Shown here: piece after piece, positions 16,231-24,667 of the stretch | Position numbering within the stretch: position 1 is the first letter of the stretch | Layout of the letters: every line of letters begins with the position of its first letter | Assembly: GCF_004785955.1 (NCBI RefSeq) | Contig: NZ_SJER01000004.1 | Span: 62,001-126,000 of the forward strand | Reading direction: 5' to 3' | Length of the DNA: 64,000 bases | Source of the DNA: Halostella litorea | GTDB taxonomy: Archaea > Halobacteriota > Halobacteria > Halobacteriales > Natronoarchaeaceae | Made by a program: the position numbers and the translations under genes | Notes under the pieces: generated by a model | What the model saw: the letters and a program-made list of their open reading frames with translations, nothing else | Databases searched by the model: none | What the model was told of the DNA's origin: nothing

Positions 16231-16995
16231 ATGGGCTCCGAAGCCGCAAACCCGGTGCGCTCCGTTGAGACGGCGTTCACGGTGCTGGAGACGCTACGCC
16301 GCCTCGACGGAGCGGGCGTCACCGCCGTCGCGGAGGAACTGGACATGCCGAAAAGCAGCGTCTACAACCACCTCGAAACGCTCGAACAGGAGGAGTACGT
16401 GGTCAAGGAGGGGTCCGAGTACTACGTCGGCCTGCGGTTCCTCGACCTGGGGCGGTACGCCCGCCAGCGCGACGACCTCTACGGGACGGCCCGGCCGGAA
16501 CTCGGCGCGCTCGCCGACGAGACGGACGAACTCGTCAACCTGCTCGTCGAGGAGCACGGGCAGGGCGTCTACCTCTGTCGGGTGCGGGGCGACCGGGCGG
16601 TCAACGTCGCGGCGAGCGCCGGGAACCGCGTCTACCTGCACAGCACCGCCCTCGGGAAGGCCGTGCTGGCGTACATGCCCGAGCGCCGCGTCGACGAGAT
16701 CATCGCGAACCACGGGATGCCGGCCGAAACCGAGCGGACGACGACCGACCCCGAGGAACTGAAGGCCCAGCTCGCGGAGGTCCGGGAACTGGGCGTCGCG
16801 TTCGACCGGGAGGAGCGGATCGACGGCCTCTGCTGTGTCGCGGTGCCTGTCCTCGACGACAAAGACCGACCGATCGCCGCGATCAGCGTCTCCGGCCCCA
16901 GGAGCCGCATGAAGGGCGAGCGACTGGTGTCGGAGATCCCGGAACTGCTGGAGAGCGCCGCCAACGTCGTCGAACTGAACCTCACCTACTCCTGA
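16231..16995 (+). CDS. xacR: IclR-family regulator, XacR-like
   Basis: A 254-residue IclR protein. The N-terminal winged helix-turn-helix (about 8-70) has the recognition segment MPKSSVYNHLETLE; the C-terminal ~180 residues are the effector-binding domain. It is adjacent to the pentose oxidation genes, just as xacR neighbours them in Haloferax, where XacR activates xylose and arabinose catabolism. A TATA-like element sits 27 bases before the ATG. It runs convergent to the dehydratase gene. The XacR assignment rests on context plus family, not on a residue-level signature. Confidence 0.8.
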   Translation: MGSEAANPVRSVETAFTVLETLRRLDGAGVTAVAEELDMPKSSVYNHLETLEQEEYVVKEGSEYYVGLRFLDLGRYARQRDDLYGTARPELGALADETDELVNLLVEEHGQGVYLCRVRGDRAVNVAASAGNRVYLHSTALGKAVLAYMPERRVDEIIANHGMPAETERTTTDPEELKAQLAEVRELGVAFDREERIDGLCCVAVPVLDDKDRPIAAISVSGPRSRMKGERLVSEIPELLESAANVVELNLTYS

Positions 16996-17090
16996 CCGCT
17001 CCGGAGCGCAGGGGGCGATTTCGTTCGGCAAGAATGAACGCCGGGTCCGGTTCGCGGACCGTTCCTGACGTCGAAAGCGACGTGACCGCG

Positions 17091-17954
17091 TCAGACCTCG
17101 ACGACCGGGTTCGAGAGGTCGCCGACACCCTCGATGGTGATGTCCACCTCGTCGTCGGGGCGGAGGGTGAACCCCTCCTCGGGGACGAGCGACGTGCCGG
17201 TGAGCAGGACGCCGAGCTCCGGCACGGCGTTGTGGGCGTTCCAGTAGTCGACCAGTTCCTCGCAGGACCGGGCCATCTCGCCGGTCGACGTCTCGTCCTC
17301 GTACATCGTCTCGCCGTCGCGGACGATGGACATCGACATCGTCAGGTCGTGGGGGTCGCCCACGGACTCCGCGGAGGCAACGCAGGGGCCGAGCGAGCAA
17401 CAGCGGTCGTACACCTTCGCCTGCGGGAGGTACAGCGGGTTCTCCCCCTCGATGGAGCGGCTGCTCACGTCGTTGCCGACCGTGTAGCCGACCGTCTCGC
17501 CGTCGTAGAGGACGATCCCCAGTTCCGGTTCGGGGACGTTCCACGAGGAGTCGCTGCGGACGCCGATGGCCTCCCCGGGGCCGACCGTCCGGCTCGGGGT
17601 CGCCTTGAAGAATATCTCCGGGCGCTCGGCGCCATACACGTCTAGGTACATCTCGGGCATGCCGCTCTCGGCCTCGCGGGCCTCCTCGCTGATCTCGTAG
17701 GTGACGCCCGCGGCCCACACCTCCTCGGGCACGACCGGGAGGGCGGCGTCGTCGGGCGCGAACTCGACCGTCGGCGCGTCGGCGGCCAGGTCGGCGGCCA
17801 GCGCGTCGACGCCCGCGTCCGCGACGTTCGCGGCCGCTGCGAGGTCGGCGAAGCCGTCCAGGCGCGGTTTCACGGCCGTCAGGTCGTAGGCGTCGTCACC
17901 GTCGACGGCGATCAGTCGCTGGTCGTCACCGGGGGCGAGGCGATAGTATCGCAT
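17091..17954 (-). CDS. xacE: 2-keto-3-deoxyxylonate dehydratase (FAH superfamily)
   Basis: A 287-residue protein of the fumarylacetoacetate-hydrolase superfamily. It would dehydrate 2-keto-3-deoxy-D-xylonate (or -arabinonate) to 2-oxoglutarate semialdehyde, the fourth step of the oxidative pentose pathway. The family metal-binding segment is clear: PEPELGIVLY, then GYTVGNDVSSRSIEGENPLY. It starts MRYYRLAPGDDQRL, as recalled for the Haloferax enzyme. It is divergent from the semialdehyde dehydrogenase that uses its product, with 113 bases between, and a TATA-like GTTTTATTGC 27 bases upstream. Function is inferred from similarity plus the complete pathway around it. Confidence 0.88.
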   Translation of the reverse strand: MRYYRLAPGDDQRLIAVDGDDAYDLTAVKPRLDGFADLAAAANVADAGVDALAADLAADAPTVEFAPDDAALPVVPEEVWAAGVTYEISEEAREAESGMPEMYLDVYGAERPEIFFKATPSRTVGPGEAIGVRSDSSWNVPEPELGIVLYDGETVGYTVGNDVSSRSIEGENPLYLPQAKVYDRCCSLGPCVASAESVGDPHDLTMSMSIVRDGETMYEDETSTGEMARSCEELVDYWNAHNAVPELGVLLTGTSLVPEEGFTLRPDDEVDITIEGVGDLSNPVVEV

Positions 17955-18067
17955 GGGCGAACCGAACACCTTGTCCGCAATAAAACTCCCGTCGCCGGCG
18001 ACGCGGCCGGGGGTCGGGACGGCCGCGAGGGTAAAGCGTTATGGGCGAACGCGCACAACGTCCGTGT

Positions 18068-19507
18068 ATGCCAACGGAGTACGCGAACTACGTGGACGGC
18101 GAGTGGACCGACGCGGAGAGCGGCGAGACGTTCGAGACGTACGACCCGGCGAACCCGGACGAGGTCGTCGCGACGTACCCGCAGTCCGACGCCGAGGACA
18201 CCGACGCGGCCGTCGCGGCCGCCGTCGCCGCCAGCGAGGAGTGGGGGTCGACGCCCGGTCCCGAGCGCGGCCGGATCCTCTCCCGGACGAGCGCGCTGCT
18301 GGCCGACCGCAAGGACGAACTGACGGAACTCCTCGTCCGCGAGGAGGGCAAGACGCGCGCCGAGGCCGGCGGCGAGGTCCAGCGCGCCATCGACATCTTC
18401 GACTACTACGGCGCGAAGGCCAGCGACCTGGGCGGCACGGTGAAAAGCTCCAGCGCCCGGAACACCAACCTCTACACGAAAAACGAGCCGCTGGGCGTCG
18501 CGGGCCTGATCACGCCGTGGAACTACCCCATCGCCATCCCGGCCTGGAAGATCGCCCCCGCGCTGGCGGCCGGCAACGCGGCGGTCATCAAGCCCGCGAC
18601 GCTCGCGCCCGGCGTGGTCCACGAGATGGCCACGGCGCTCGACGAGGCGGGGCTGCCCGACGGCGTCCTCAACGTCGTCACCGGCCCCGGGAGCGAGGTC
18701 GGCGACGCCATCGCCAGCCACTCTGACGTCGACGCGGTCTCCTTCACCGGCAGCACGGCGGTCGGCAACGGCGTGTACGACACCGCGACCGACGACGGCA
18801 AGCGCGTCCAGCTGGAGATGGGCGGCAAGAACCCGACGATCGTCTCCGACAGCGCGGACGTCGAGGAGGCCGCCGACATCGTCGCGTCGGGCGCCTTCGG
18901 CGTCACCGGGCAGGCCTGTACCGCCTGCTCCCGCGCCATCGTCTACGAGGACGTGTACGACGAGTTCGTCGAGGCGGTCGTCGAGCGCGCCGAGGCCATC
19001 GAGCCCGGCCACGGCCTCGATGAGTCGGACATGGGGCCCCACGTCAGCGAGTCCGAACTTGAGAGCACGCTCGACTACGTCGAGGTCGGCCAGGACGAGG
19101 GCGCGACCCTCGAAACCGGCGGCGCGGCGCTCGACCGCGAGGGCTACTTCGTGGAGCCGGCCGTGTTCTCCGACGTGGAGCCGGACTACAGGATCGCACA
19201 GGAGGAAGTGTTCGGCCCCCTGCTGTCGGTCATCCCGGTGAGCGGCTACGAGGAGGCAATCGACGTGTCGAACGGCGTCGACTACGGCCTCTCGGCCAGC
19301 ATCGTCACGGACGACCACACCGAGGCCAACCGCTTCCTCGACGAGGCTGAGGCCGGCGTCGTGAAGGTCAACGAGAAGACGACCGGGCTGGAACTGCACG
19401 TCCCCTTCGGCGGGATGAAGGCGTCCTCCAGCGAGACGTACCGCGAGCAGGGCGACGCGGGGCTCGACTTCTACACCATCAGCAAGACGGTGTACGACAA
19501 CTACTGA
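18068..19507 (+). CDS. xacF: 2-oxoglutarate semialdehyde dehydrogenase
   Basis: A 479-residue aldehyde dehydrogenase that would oxidise 2-oxoglutarate semialdehyde to 2-oxoglutarate, the last step of the pentose pathway. Visible motifs: PWNYPIAIPAWK (about 154-165), FTGSTAVGN, ELGG-like EMGGKNPTIV with the catalytic Glu, and GQACTACSR with the catalytic Cys. The ATG at 18068 is preferred over one nine codons upstream because the TATA-like AAAGCGTTAT is ~27 bases away. Divergence from the dehydratase supports pathway membership. Cofactor preference is not determinable. Confidence 0.9.
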   Translation: MPTEYANYVDGEWTDAESGETFETYDPANPDEVVATYPQSDAEDTDAAVAAAVAASEEWGSTPGPERGRILSRTSALLADRKDELTELLVREEGKTRAEAGGEVQRAIDIFDYYGAKASDLGGTVKSSSARNTNLYTKNEPLGVAGLITPWNYPIAIPAWKIAPALAAGNAAVIKPATLAPGVVHEMATALDEAGLPDGVLNVVTGPGSEVGDAIASHSDVDAVSFTGSTAVGNGVYDTATDDGKRVQLEMGGKNPTIVSDSADVEEAADIVASGAFGVTGQACTACSRAIVYEDVYDEFVEAVVERAEAIEPGHGLDESDMGPHVSESELESTLDYVEVGQDEGATLETGGAALDREGYFVEPAVFSDVEPDYRIAQEEVFGPLLSVIPVSGYEEAIDVSNGVDYGLSASIVTDDHTEANRFLDEAEAGVVKVNEKTTGLELHVPFGGMKASSSETYREQGDAGLDFYTISKTVYDNY

Positions 19508-19571
19508 AGTAGCGTCCGCTGCCGGCCGTTTTTCGCGGTTTTCGGGAACGATACGGGTAGCGGAGGGACGG

Positions 19572-20549
19572 TTAGAAGTAGTCGTCGAGGTACTGGCCCG
19601 CGTTCTCGGACGTGACCTCGAGCCCCTCTATCTGGTAGTAGTCGTCCAGGTCCTCGCCGTCGGCGGCCTGCAGCCCGTAGTCGACGCTCTTCCGGACCAT
19701 CTCCTCGGGCAACTGCGCGAGGGTGCCGTAGTGGTCGACGTCCTGTATCTCCTGGACCCAGGCCTCGCTCCCGTCGATCCCCGTGATCGCGATGTCGCCG
19801 ACGTCCGCGCTCTGGACCGCCTGATGTGCGCCGAGCGCCATCAGGTCGTTGTGCGCGTACACGCCGTCGATGTCGTCGCCGTGGCTGGTGATGAAGTCCT
19901 CCATCACGCTCACGGCCTCCTCCGTCGAGAAGTCCGCGCCCTGGCTGTCGAGAAGGTTCAGGTCGTCCGCGGAGTCGACGGCGTTGGACCCGCCTTCGGC
20001 CCGGTCGTTAGTGGTGCTGGCCCCCTGGGTACCCTGGAGTTCGACGACGTTGTACTGGTCCTTGTCCGCCAGGTCCGTCATGAACCCGCGACAGAGCTCC
20101 ATCGAACGCCGGCCGAGCGCCACGTTGTCGGAGGCGACGTAGGTCGCGATGTCGCCCTCGGAGATGTTCCGGTCGATGGTGACGATCGGGATGTCGGCGT
20201 CGTTGGCCTGCTGGACGACCGGACTGATCCCCTCCGCGGTGATCGGCGCGACCATGATGAAGTCGACCCCCTGCGAGATCGGCGTTTCGAGGTCGGACAC
20301 CTGCTGTTCCTGCGAGTTCCCGGCGTCGTAGAACGAGCCGCCGAGGTCGTCGCGCTCGTCGGTGACGGCCTCGAAGGCGTTCTGCATCCGGGCGAAGAAC
20401 GTGAACTCGAGGGTCGGCACGGAGAGCGCCGTCTGATTCTCGGCGTCGCTGTCGCCGCCGCTGCCGAGGTTGAGACAGCCCGCAACGCCGACGACGCCCG
20501 CCGTCGTGGCTCCTTTCAACACAGCCCGCCTGCTGGTGTGGGATGGCAT
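19572..20549 (-). CDS. Sugar ABC transporter substrate-binding lipoprotein (CUT2 type)
   Basis: A 325-residue ribose/xylose-type periplasmic-binding protein. The N-terminus has RRAVLKGATTAG (Tat-like) and a lipobox ending VAGC, so it is a surface lipoprotein. The type I binding fold shows DRNISEGDIATYVASDN near 120 and TGIDGSEAW near 270. It belongs with the permease encoded just upstream on the same strand and the ATPase beyond it. The position inside the xylose oxidation genes suggests it binds pentoses. A TATA-like TTATAAAAG lies about 27 bases before the start. Confidence 0.9.
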   Translation of the reverse strand: MPSHTSRRAVLKGATTAGVVGVAGCLNLGSGGDSDAENQTALSVPTLEFTFFARMQNAFEAVTDERDDLGGSFYDAGNSQEQQVSDLETPISQGVDFIMVAPITAEGISPVVQQANDADIPIVTIDRNISEGDIATYVASDNVALGRRSMELCRGFMTDLADKDQYNVVELQGTQGASTTNDRAEGGSNAVDSADDLNLLDSQGADFSTEEAVSVMEDFITSHGDDIDGVYAHNDLMALGAHQAVQSADVGDIAITGIDGSEAWVQEIQDVDHYGTLAQLPEEMVRKSVDYGLQAADGEDLDDYYQIEGLEVTSENAGQYLDDYF

Positions 20550-20621
20550 GCGAACAGTAGTTTACGTGGATCTTTTATAATTATGTCGGAAGACCATCCG
20601 GGTCCGTCAGAGGGACGGCGG

Positions 20622-21605
20622 TCAGTCGTCTCCGAGGACGTTTGCGAGGACCGCGACCATCAGCACGACGCCCTGGGCGACGAGTTGCCCCGCGGGGTCG
20701 ACGCCCATCAGGTTGAGCCCGTTCGACAGCGAGCCGAGGATGAGCACGCCGATGAGCGTCCCGATCATGTTCCCCTTGCCGCCGAACAGGTCGGTGCCGC
20801 CGAGGATGACCGCGGCGATCGGCGGCAACAGGAGGTTCGACCCCATGTTCGGCGTCGCGCTCCCGATGCGGCCCATCATCACGATCCCGGCGATGACGGT
20901 GAACGTGGCCGACAGCACCAGCACGCCCATCCGGACCATCTTCACGTTGATCCCCATCAGTTCGGCGGCGTCCGCGTCGCCGCCGACCGCGTAGAGGTAG
21001 AGTCCGAACCGCGTGTACGAGAGGACGAACTGCGACAGCGCGAGCAGGACGAAGAAGGCGATCACGATGTTCGGGAAGCCGAAGGTGCTACCGCTCCCGA
21101 GCCACAGCAGCGCGTCGGGGAGGCCGATGATCGGGCGGTTCGATGAGACAATCTGTCCGAACCCGTCGGCCAGGAACAACATCGCCAGCGTCGTCATGAA
21201 CGACGGAACGCCGAACCGGCTCGTCACGAAGCCGGAGAGGCCGCCGAGGACGATCGCCGCGGCGAAGGCGGCGAGTATCGCGACCGGGATCGGGACCGCA
21301 CTTGAGAGCAGCCCGCCGGTTGCGAGCGAGGCGATGAGCAGCCCGGTGAACTCCATCATCTCCGCGATGCTCAGGTCGATCTCCGCACAGAGGATGACGA
21401 ACGTGCTCCCGATGGCGAGGATGCCGATGATGGACACCTGCCGGAGGAGGTTCAACTGGTTCGGGTACGTGAAGAAGTTCGCCGTGTTGAGCGCGAAAAA
21501 CAGGTACAGGCCGACGAGGCCGAGTACCGGCCCGTATCGGCCGAGCGTCTGTACCGAGATGTAGTCGGAGATCGAGTTAGGGGTCGACGTAGACTCCGTT
21601 GCCAT
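20622..21605 (-). CDS. Sugar ABC transporter permease (RbsC/XylH type)
   Basis: A 327-residue membrane protein of the ribose/xylose permease family, with about 8-10 hydrophobic segments. The family motif region reads LLPPIAAVILGGTDLFGGKG (about 255-274). The start is MATESTSTPNS; an in-frame ATG nine codons upstream falls in the promoter and is less likely. A strong TATA-like CATATATATT is at 21632-21641. It precedes the binding-protein gene on the same strand; the ATPase is divergent, 99 bases away. Probable substrate: D-xylose or L-arabinose, from context. Confidence 0.9.
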   Translation of the reverse strand: MATESTSTPNSISDYISVQTLGRYGPVLGLVGLYLFFALNTANFFTYPNQLNLLRQVSIIGILAIGSTFVILCAEIDLSIAEMMEFTGLLIASLATGGLLSSAVPIPVAILAAFAAAIVLGGLSGFVTSRFGVPSFMTTLAMLFLADGFGQIVSSNRPIIGLPDALLWLGSGSTFGFPNIVIAFFVLLALSQFVLSYTRFGLYLYAVGGDADAAELMGINVKMVRMGVLVLSATFTVIAGIVMMGRIGSATPNMGSNLLLPPIAAVILGGTDLFGGKGNMIGTLIGVLILGSLSNGLNLMGVDPAGQLVAQGVVLMVAVLANVLGDD

Positions 21606-21682
21606 GGTCACCCATGTTAACCAATCGTTCATATATATTCGGGTTACGGCGGCGAAAGTCGGACGACCGTAAGGGTTTACTC

Positions 21683-21696
21683 GGTCCGTACGAACC
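21683..21696. promoter_or_regulatory. Near-palindrome before the sugar ABC ATPase
   Basis: GGTCCGTACGAACC, a 14-base palindrome with one mismatched pair, ending 8 bases before the ATG at 21705. A related element ends exactly 8 bases before the lactonase ATG (23699-23716). Possible operator of the pentose regulator. Confidence 0.4.
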
Positions 21697-21704
21697 GTAC
21701 GCCC

Positions 21705-22484
21705 ATGTCAACTGACGGCACGGCCGTGGAGATGCGGGACATCCACAAGCAGTTCGGCGAAATAATCGCGCTCGACGGCGTGGACCTCACCCTCCGTGAC
21801 GGGGAGGTGCTGGGCCTCGTCGGCGACAACGGCGCGGGCAAGTCGACGCTCATCAAGTGCCTCGCGGGTGCCCACGAGCCCACGAGCGGCACGATCCGTA
21901 TCCGCGGCGAGGAGGTCACCATCGACAGCCCCCGGGCGGCGAAAGACCACGGGATCGAGACGACGTTTCAGGACCTGGCGCTCGCGCCGAACCTCACCGT
22001 CGCACAGAACATCTTCCTCGGCCGCGAGAAGATGATCGGCCCGGACCGCGTGTTCGGCCTGCTGAACAAGTCGGCGATGCGCGAACGGGCCGGCGAACTC
22101 CTGGAGGACCTGAACATCGACGTCTCCCCCGACCAGACCGTCGGCGGGCTCTCCGGCGGCCAGCGCCAGCTCGTCGCGGTGTCGCGAATGCTGCTCTCCG
22201 ACCCCGACATCGTCATCATGGACGAGCCGACGAGCGCGCTCTCCGTGGAGGGCGCCGACCGCGTGCTGGAGCTCATCGAGCGTATGCGCGACCGCGGCAT
22301 CTCCGTGTTGCTCATCTCGCACAACCTGGAGTACCTCCAGCGCGTCGCCGACCGGATCAAGGTGCTCCACCAGGGCCACGACGCGGGCGTGCTCGACGCC
22401 GACACCGTCACGCGCGACGAAGTCGTCTCGCGGATGGTCAGCGGCCGGTCCGGCGTCGAGGAGACCGAACAGCAGCCCGCCTGA
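21705..22484 (+). CDS. Sugar ABC transporter ATPase, single-domain
   Basis: A 259-residue ABC ATPase. Walker A GDNGAGKST (about 42-50), the signature LSGGQRQ, Walker B DIVIMDEPTSAL and the switch histidine (ISHN) are all present, so it should be active. Bacterial ribose and xylose importers normally use a fused two-domain ATPase; this half-size form must dimerise. It is divergent from the permease and binding-protein genes but belongs to the same importer. A C-terminal acidic tail follows the domain. Confidence 0.9.
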   Translation: MSTDGTAVEMRDIHKQFGEIIALDGVDLTLRDGEVLGLVGDNGAGKSTLIKCLAGAHEPTSGTIRIRGEEVTIDSPRAAKDHGIETTFQDLALAPNLTVAQNIFLGREKMIGPDRVFGLLNKSAMRERAGELLEDLNIDVSPDQTVGGLSGGQRQLVAVSRMLLSDPDIVIMDEPTSALSVEGADRVLELIERMRDRGISVLLISHNLEYLQRVADRIKVLHQGHDAGVLDADTVTRDEVVSRMVSGRSGVEETEQQPA

Positions 22485-22553
22485 CCCGACGGCCGGCCGT
22501 GCCCGTCCCCCGGTAACGCAACGCATATTACGGCCGCCCGAGAGGATCGGCGC

Positions 22554-23636
22554 ATGGAGCTAGAGGCACTCGCCGACGACTTCGACCGACGGGACTGGCA
22601 GGAGATCACCGAGACGGACGACCCGGTCCGGTTCGCCATGGTCGGCGTCGGCTGGTGGACCCGCGAGCAGGCGATGCCGGCCGTCGCGAACGCCGACCTC
22701 TGCGAGACGACGGTGCTGGTCAGCGGCGACCGCGAGAAGGCCGCCGACGTCGCCGAGGAGTCGCCGACCGTCGAGCACGCGATCACCTACGACGAGTTCC
22801 ACGACGGCGCGGCGAGCGACGCCTACGACGCCGTCTACGTCGTCACGCCGAACGCGCTCCACCTCCCGTTCGTCGAGACGGCCGCCGAACTCGACAAGGC
22901 GATCCTCTGTGAGAAGCCGATGGAGGCGACCATCGAGCGCGCCGAGCGGATGGTCGAGGTCTGCGACGAGCACGACGCGACGCTGATGATCGCCTACCGG
23001 ATGCACACCGAACCCGCGGTGCGGCGCGCGAAGGACATGATCGACGAGGGGGTCATCGGCGACCCGATATTCGTCAACGGGAACATGACCGAGCCGATCC
23101 TCGACCTGGTGCCCGACCCCGACCAGTGGCGGCTCGACGGCGAGCTATCCGGCGGCTGTGCGGTCATGGACATCGGCCTTTACCCGCTGAACACGAGCCG
23201 GTTCCTGCTCGGCGAGGACCCCGAGCGCGTCCGCGGGACGGTGGCGTCGGTCCAGGAGGAGTTCGCGGACGTGCCCGACGAGCACGGCGCGTTCCAGCTG
23301 GACTTCCCGGGCCACGTGTACGCGGTGTGTACCGCCAGCCAGAACGCCTACATGGCGAGCCACATCTCCGTCATCGGGACCGAGGGCCGCGTCCGGGTCG
23401 AACCCGCGTTCTACCCGTGGGACGACCGCGCGCTCACCGTCTCCCGGGGCGGGACGACGTTCGACGTGGACTTCGAGGGGGCCGACCAGATGGAGGAGGA
23501 GTTCGAGTACTTCTCCCACTGCCTGCTGGCCGGCGAGGAGCCCTACCCCGACGGCGAGCACGGGCTGGTCGACATCGAGGCGATAAAGGCGGTGTACGAG
23601 GCCTCCGAGTCGGGCGAAACCGTCGAACTGGACTGA
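22554..23636 (+). CDS. xacA: D-xylose 1-dehydrogenase (Gfo/Idh/MocA family)
   Basis: A 360-residue NADP-type oxidoreductase. It closely resembles, from memory, the characterised Haloferax xylose dehydrogenase: FDRRDWQE at the start, VGVGWWTREQAMPAV as the nucleotide-binding turn, the CEKPMEA motif with the catalytic lysine, and SGGCAVMDIGLYPLN. It oxidises D-xylose (and L-arabinose) to the lactone, the first step of the pathway. A TATA-like GCATATTACG is ~27 bases before the ATG. Neighbours supply the lactonase, both dehydratases and the semialdehyde dehydrogenase. Confidence 0.93.
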   Translation: MELEALADDFDRRDWQEITETDDPVRFAMVGVGWWTREQAMPAVANADLCETTVLVSGDREKAADVAEESPTVEHAITYDEFHDGAASDAYDAVYVVTPNALHLPFVETAAELDKAILCEKPMEATIERAERMVEVCDEHDATLMIAYRMHTEPAVRRAKDMIDEGVIGDPIFVNGNMTEPILDLVPDPDQWRLDGELSGGCAVMDIGLYPLNTSRFLLGEDPERVRGTVASVQEEFADVPDEHGAFQLDFPGHVYAVCTASQNAYMASHISVIGTEGRVRVEPAFYPWDDRALTVSRGGTTFDVDFEGADQMEEEFEYFSHCLLAGEEPYPDGEHGLVDIEAIKAVYEASESGETVELD

Positions 23637-23698
23637 GCGACGGGACGAACGGCCGGCGCGCCGTCGCGAGCCAGCCGCTCCGCGGCATCAACGTTTTT

Positions 23699-23716
23699 GG
23701 TCCGTCCCGACGAACC
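23699..23716. promoter_or_regulatory. Near-palindrome before the lactonase gene
   Basis: GGTCCGTC-CC-GACGAACC, 18 bases with one mismatched arm pair. It overlaps the expected start of a leaderless transcript and shares both GGTCCGT and GAACC, plus distance to the ATG, with 21683-21696. Confidence 0.4.
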
Positions 23717-23724
23717 GCCGCGAC

Positions 23725-24591
23725 ATGATACGTTCAAACTGGGGCGACTGGTTCGTCGACGAGGAAGTCGAAGCGACCGACCCCGGCGACGGCGTGACCG
23801 TCTGGTATCTGGGCTGTAACGGCTTCGTCCTCCGGTCGGCGTCGACGACGCTGTACGTCGACCCGTACTTCGGGAACGGCGACCCGCCGAACATCGTCCG
23901 GATGATCCCGGTGCCGATGGACCCGGCCGACGCCACCGACTGCGACGGCGTGCTCGTCACCCACGAGCACATCGACCACATGCACCCGCCGTCGTACGGC
24001 CCGCTCGTAAACGACTGCGGCGCGGACCTGTACGCGCCCGCCGCCTCCTACGAGTCCCCGGACTACGAGGGCGGCCTCGACGCGCCCGGCGAGCGGCGCA
24101 ACACCGTCGCCGCGGGTGACGACTTCGAGGTCGGCGACTTCACCGTCCACGTCCGCGGCGCGAACGACCCGGACGCCATCGAGCCGGTGAGCTACGTCGT
24201 CGAGCACGACGCCGGGACGTTCTTCCACGGCGGCGACAGCCGGCCGGCCGACGCGTTCGCCGACGTCGCCGCGGAGTTCGACCTCGACGTGGGCGCGCTC
24301 GCGTTCGGCTCCGTCGGCGAGATATACAAGTACGACCTCGGCCACGGCGAGCGCACGCGGTGGTACATGGACGAAAACCAGATCATCGAGGCGGCCAACC
24401 AGCTCGAACTGGACCGGCTCGTCCCCTCCCACCACGACATGTGGCAGGGCGTCGGCGCGGATCCGAAGGTGCTCCACGAACACGCCGCCTCGTTCGAGTA
24501 TCCGCGGGTCATCGAGCCGCCCCACATCGGCTGCTCGTTCCGCCTCGGCGAGCACGGTATCCGCCGCATCGGCGCGCTCGACGGCGAGTGA
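23725..24591 (+). CDS. Metallo-beta-lactamase-fold hydrolase, probable pentonolactonase
   Basis: A 288-residue MBL-fold enzyme. The metal motif THEHIDHMH (about 76-84) is clear, with further ligands in FFHGGDS and PSHHDMW. UlaG-like proteins of this group open lactones. It lies between xylose dehydrogenase and xylonate dehydratase, so it is the best candidate for hydrolysing xylono- or arabinono-lactone, the role of XacC in Haloferax. The AACGTTTTTGG element at about 23690-23700 is a plausible TATA region. The lactonase role is inferred from fold and position. Confidence 0.82.
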   Translation: MIRSNWGDWFVDEEVEATDPGDGVTVWYLGCNGFVLRSASTTLYVDPYFGNGDPPNIVRMIPVPMDPADATDCDGVLVTHEHIDHMHPPSYGPLVNDCGADLYAPAASYESPDYEGGLDAPGERRNTVAAGDDFEVGDFTVHVRGANDPDAIEPVSYVVEHDAGTFFHGGDSRPADAFADVAAEFDLDVGALAFGSVGEIYKYDLGHGERTRWYMDENQIIEAANQLELDRLVPSHHDMWQGVGADPKVLHEHAASFEYPRVIEPPHIGCSFRLGEHGIRRIGALDGE

Positions 24592-24633
24592 GCCGGCGGC
24601 CGGGCGGTCCGCGGCCCCGCCGAAGCGGGTGGA

Positions 24634-24646
24634 TAGCTTTATTAGT
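24634..24646 (+). promoter_or_regulatory. TATA box of xylonate dehydratase
   Basis: AGCTTTATTAGTC lies about 27 bases before the ATG at 24668. It decides that start over the in-frame GTG at 24629, which overlaps the box. Confidence 0.6.
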
Positions 24647-24667
24647 CGCTCGGCGGAAGTGGGCGGC

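Noticed and set aside
21606-21632. Longer start for the sugar permease (MNDWLTWVT...)
   Set aside because: It would place the start inside the A/T-rich promoter DNA; the MATEST start has a better spaced TATA element.
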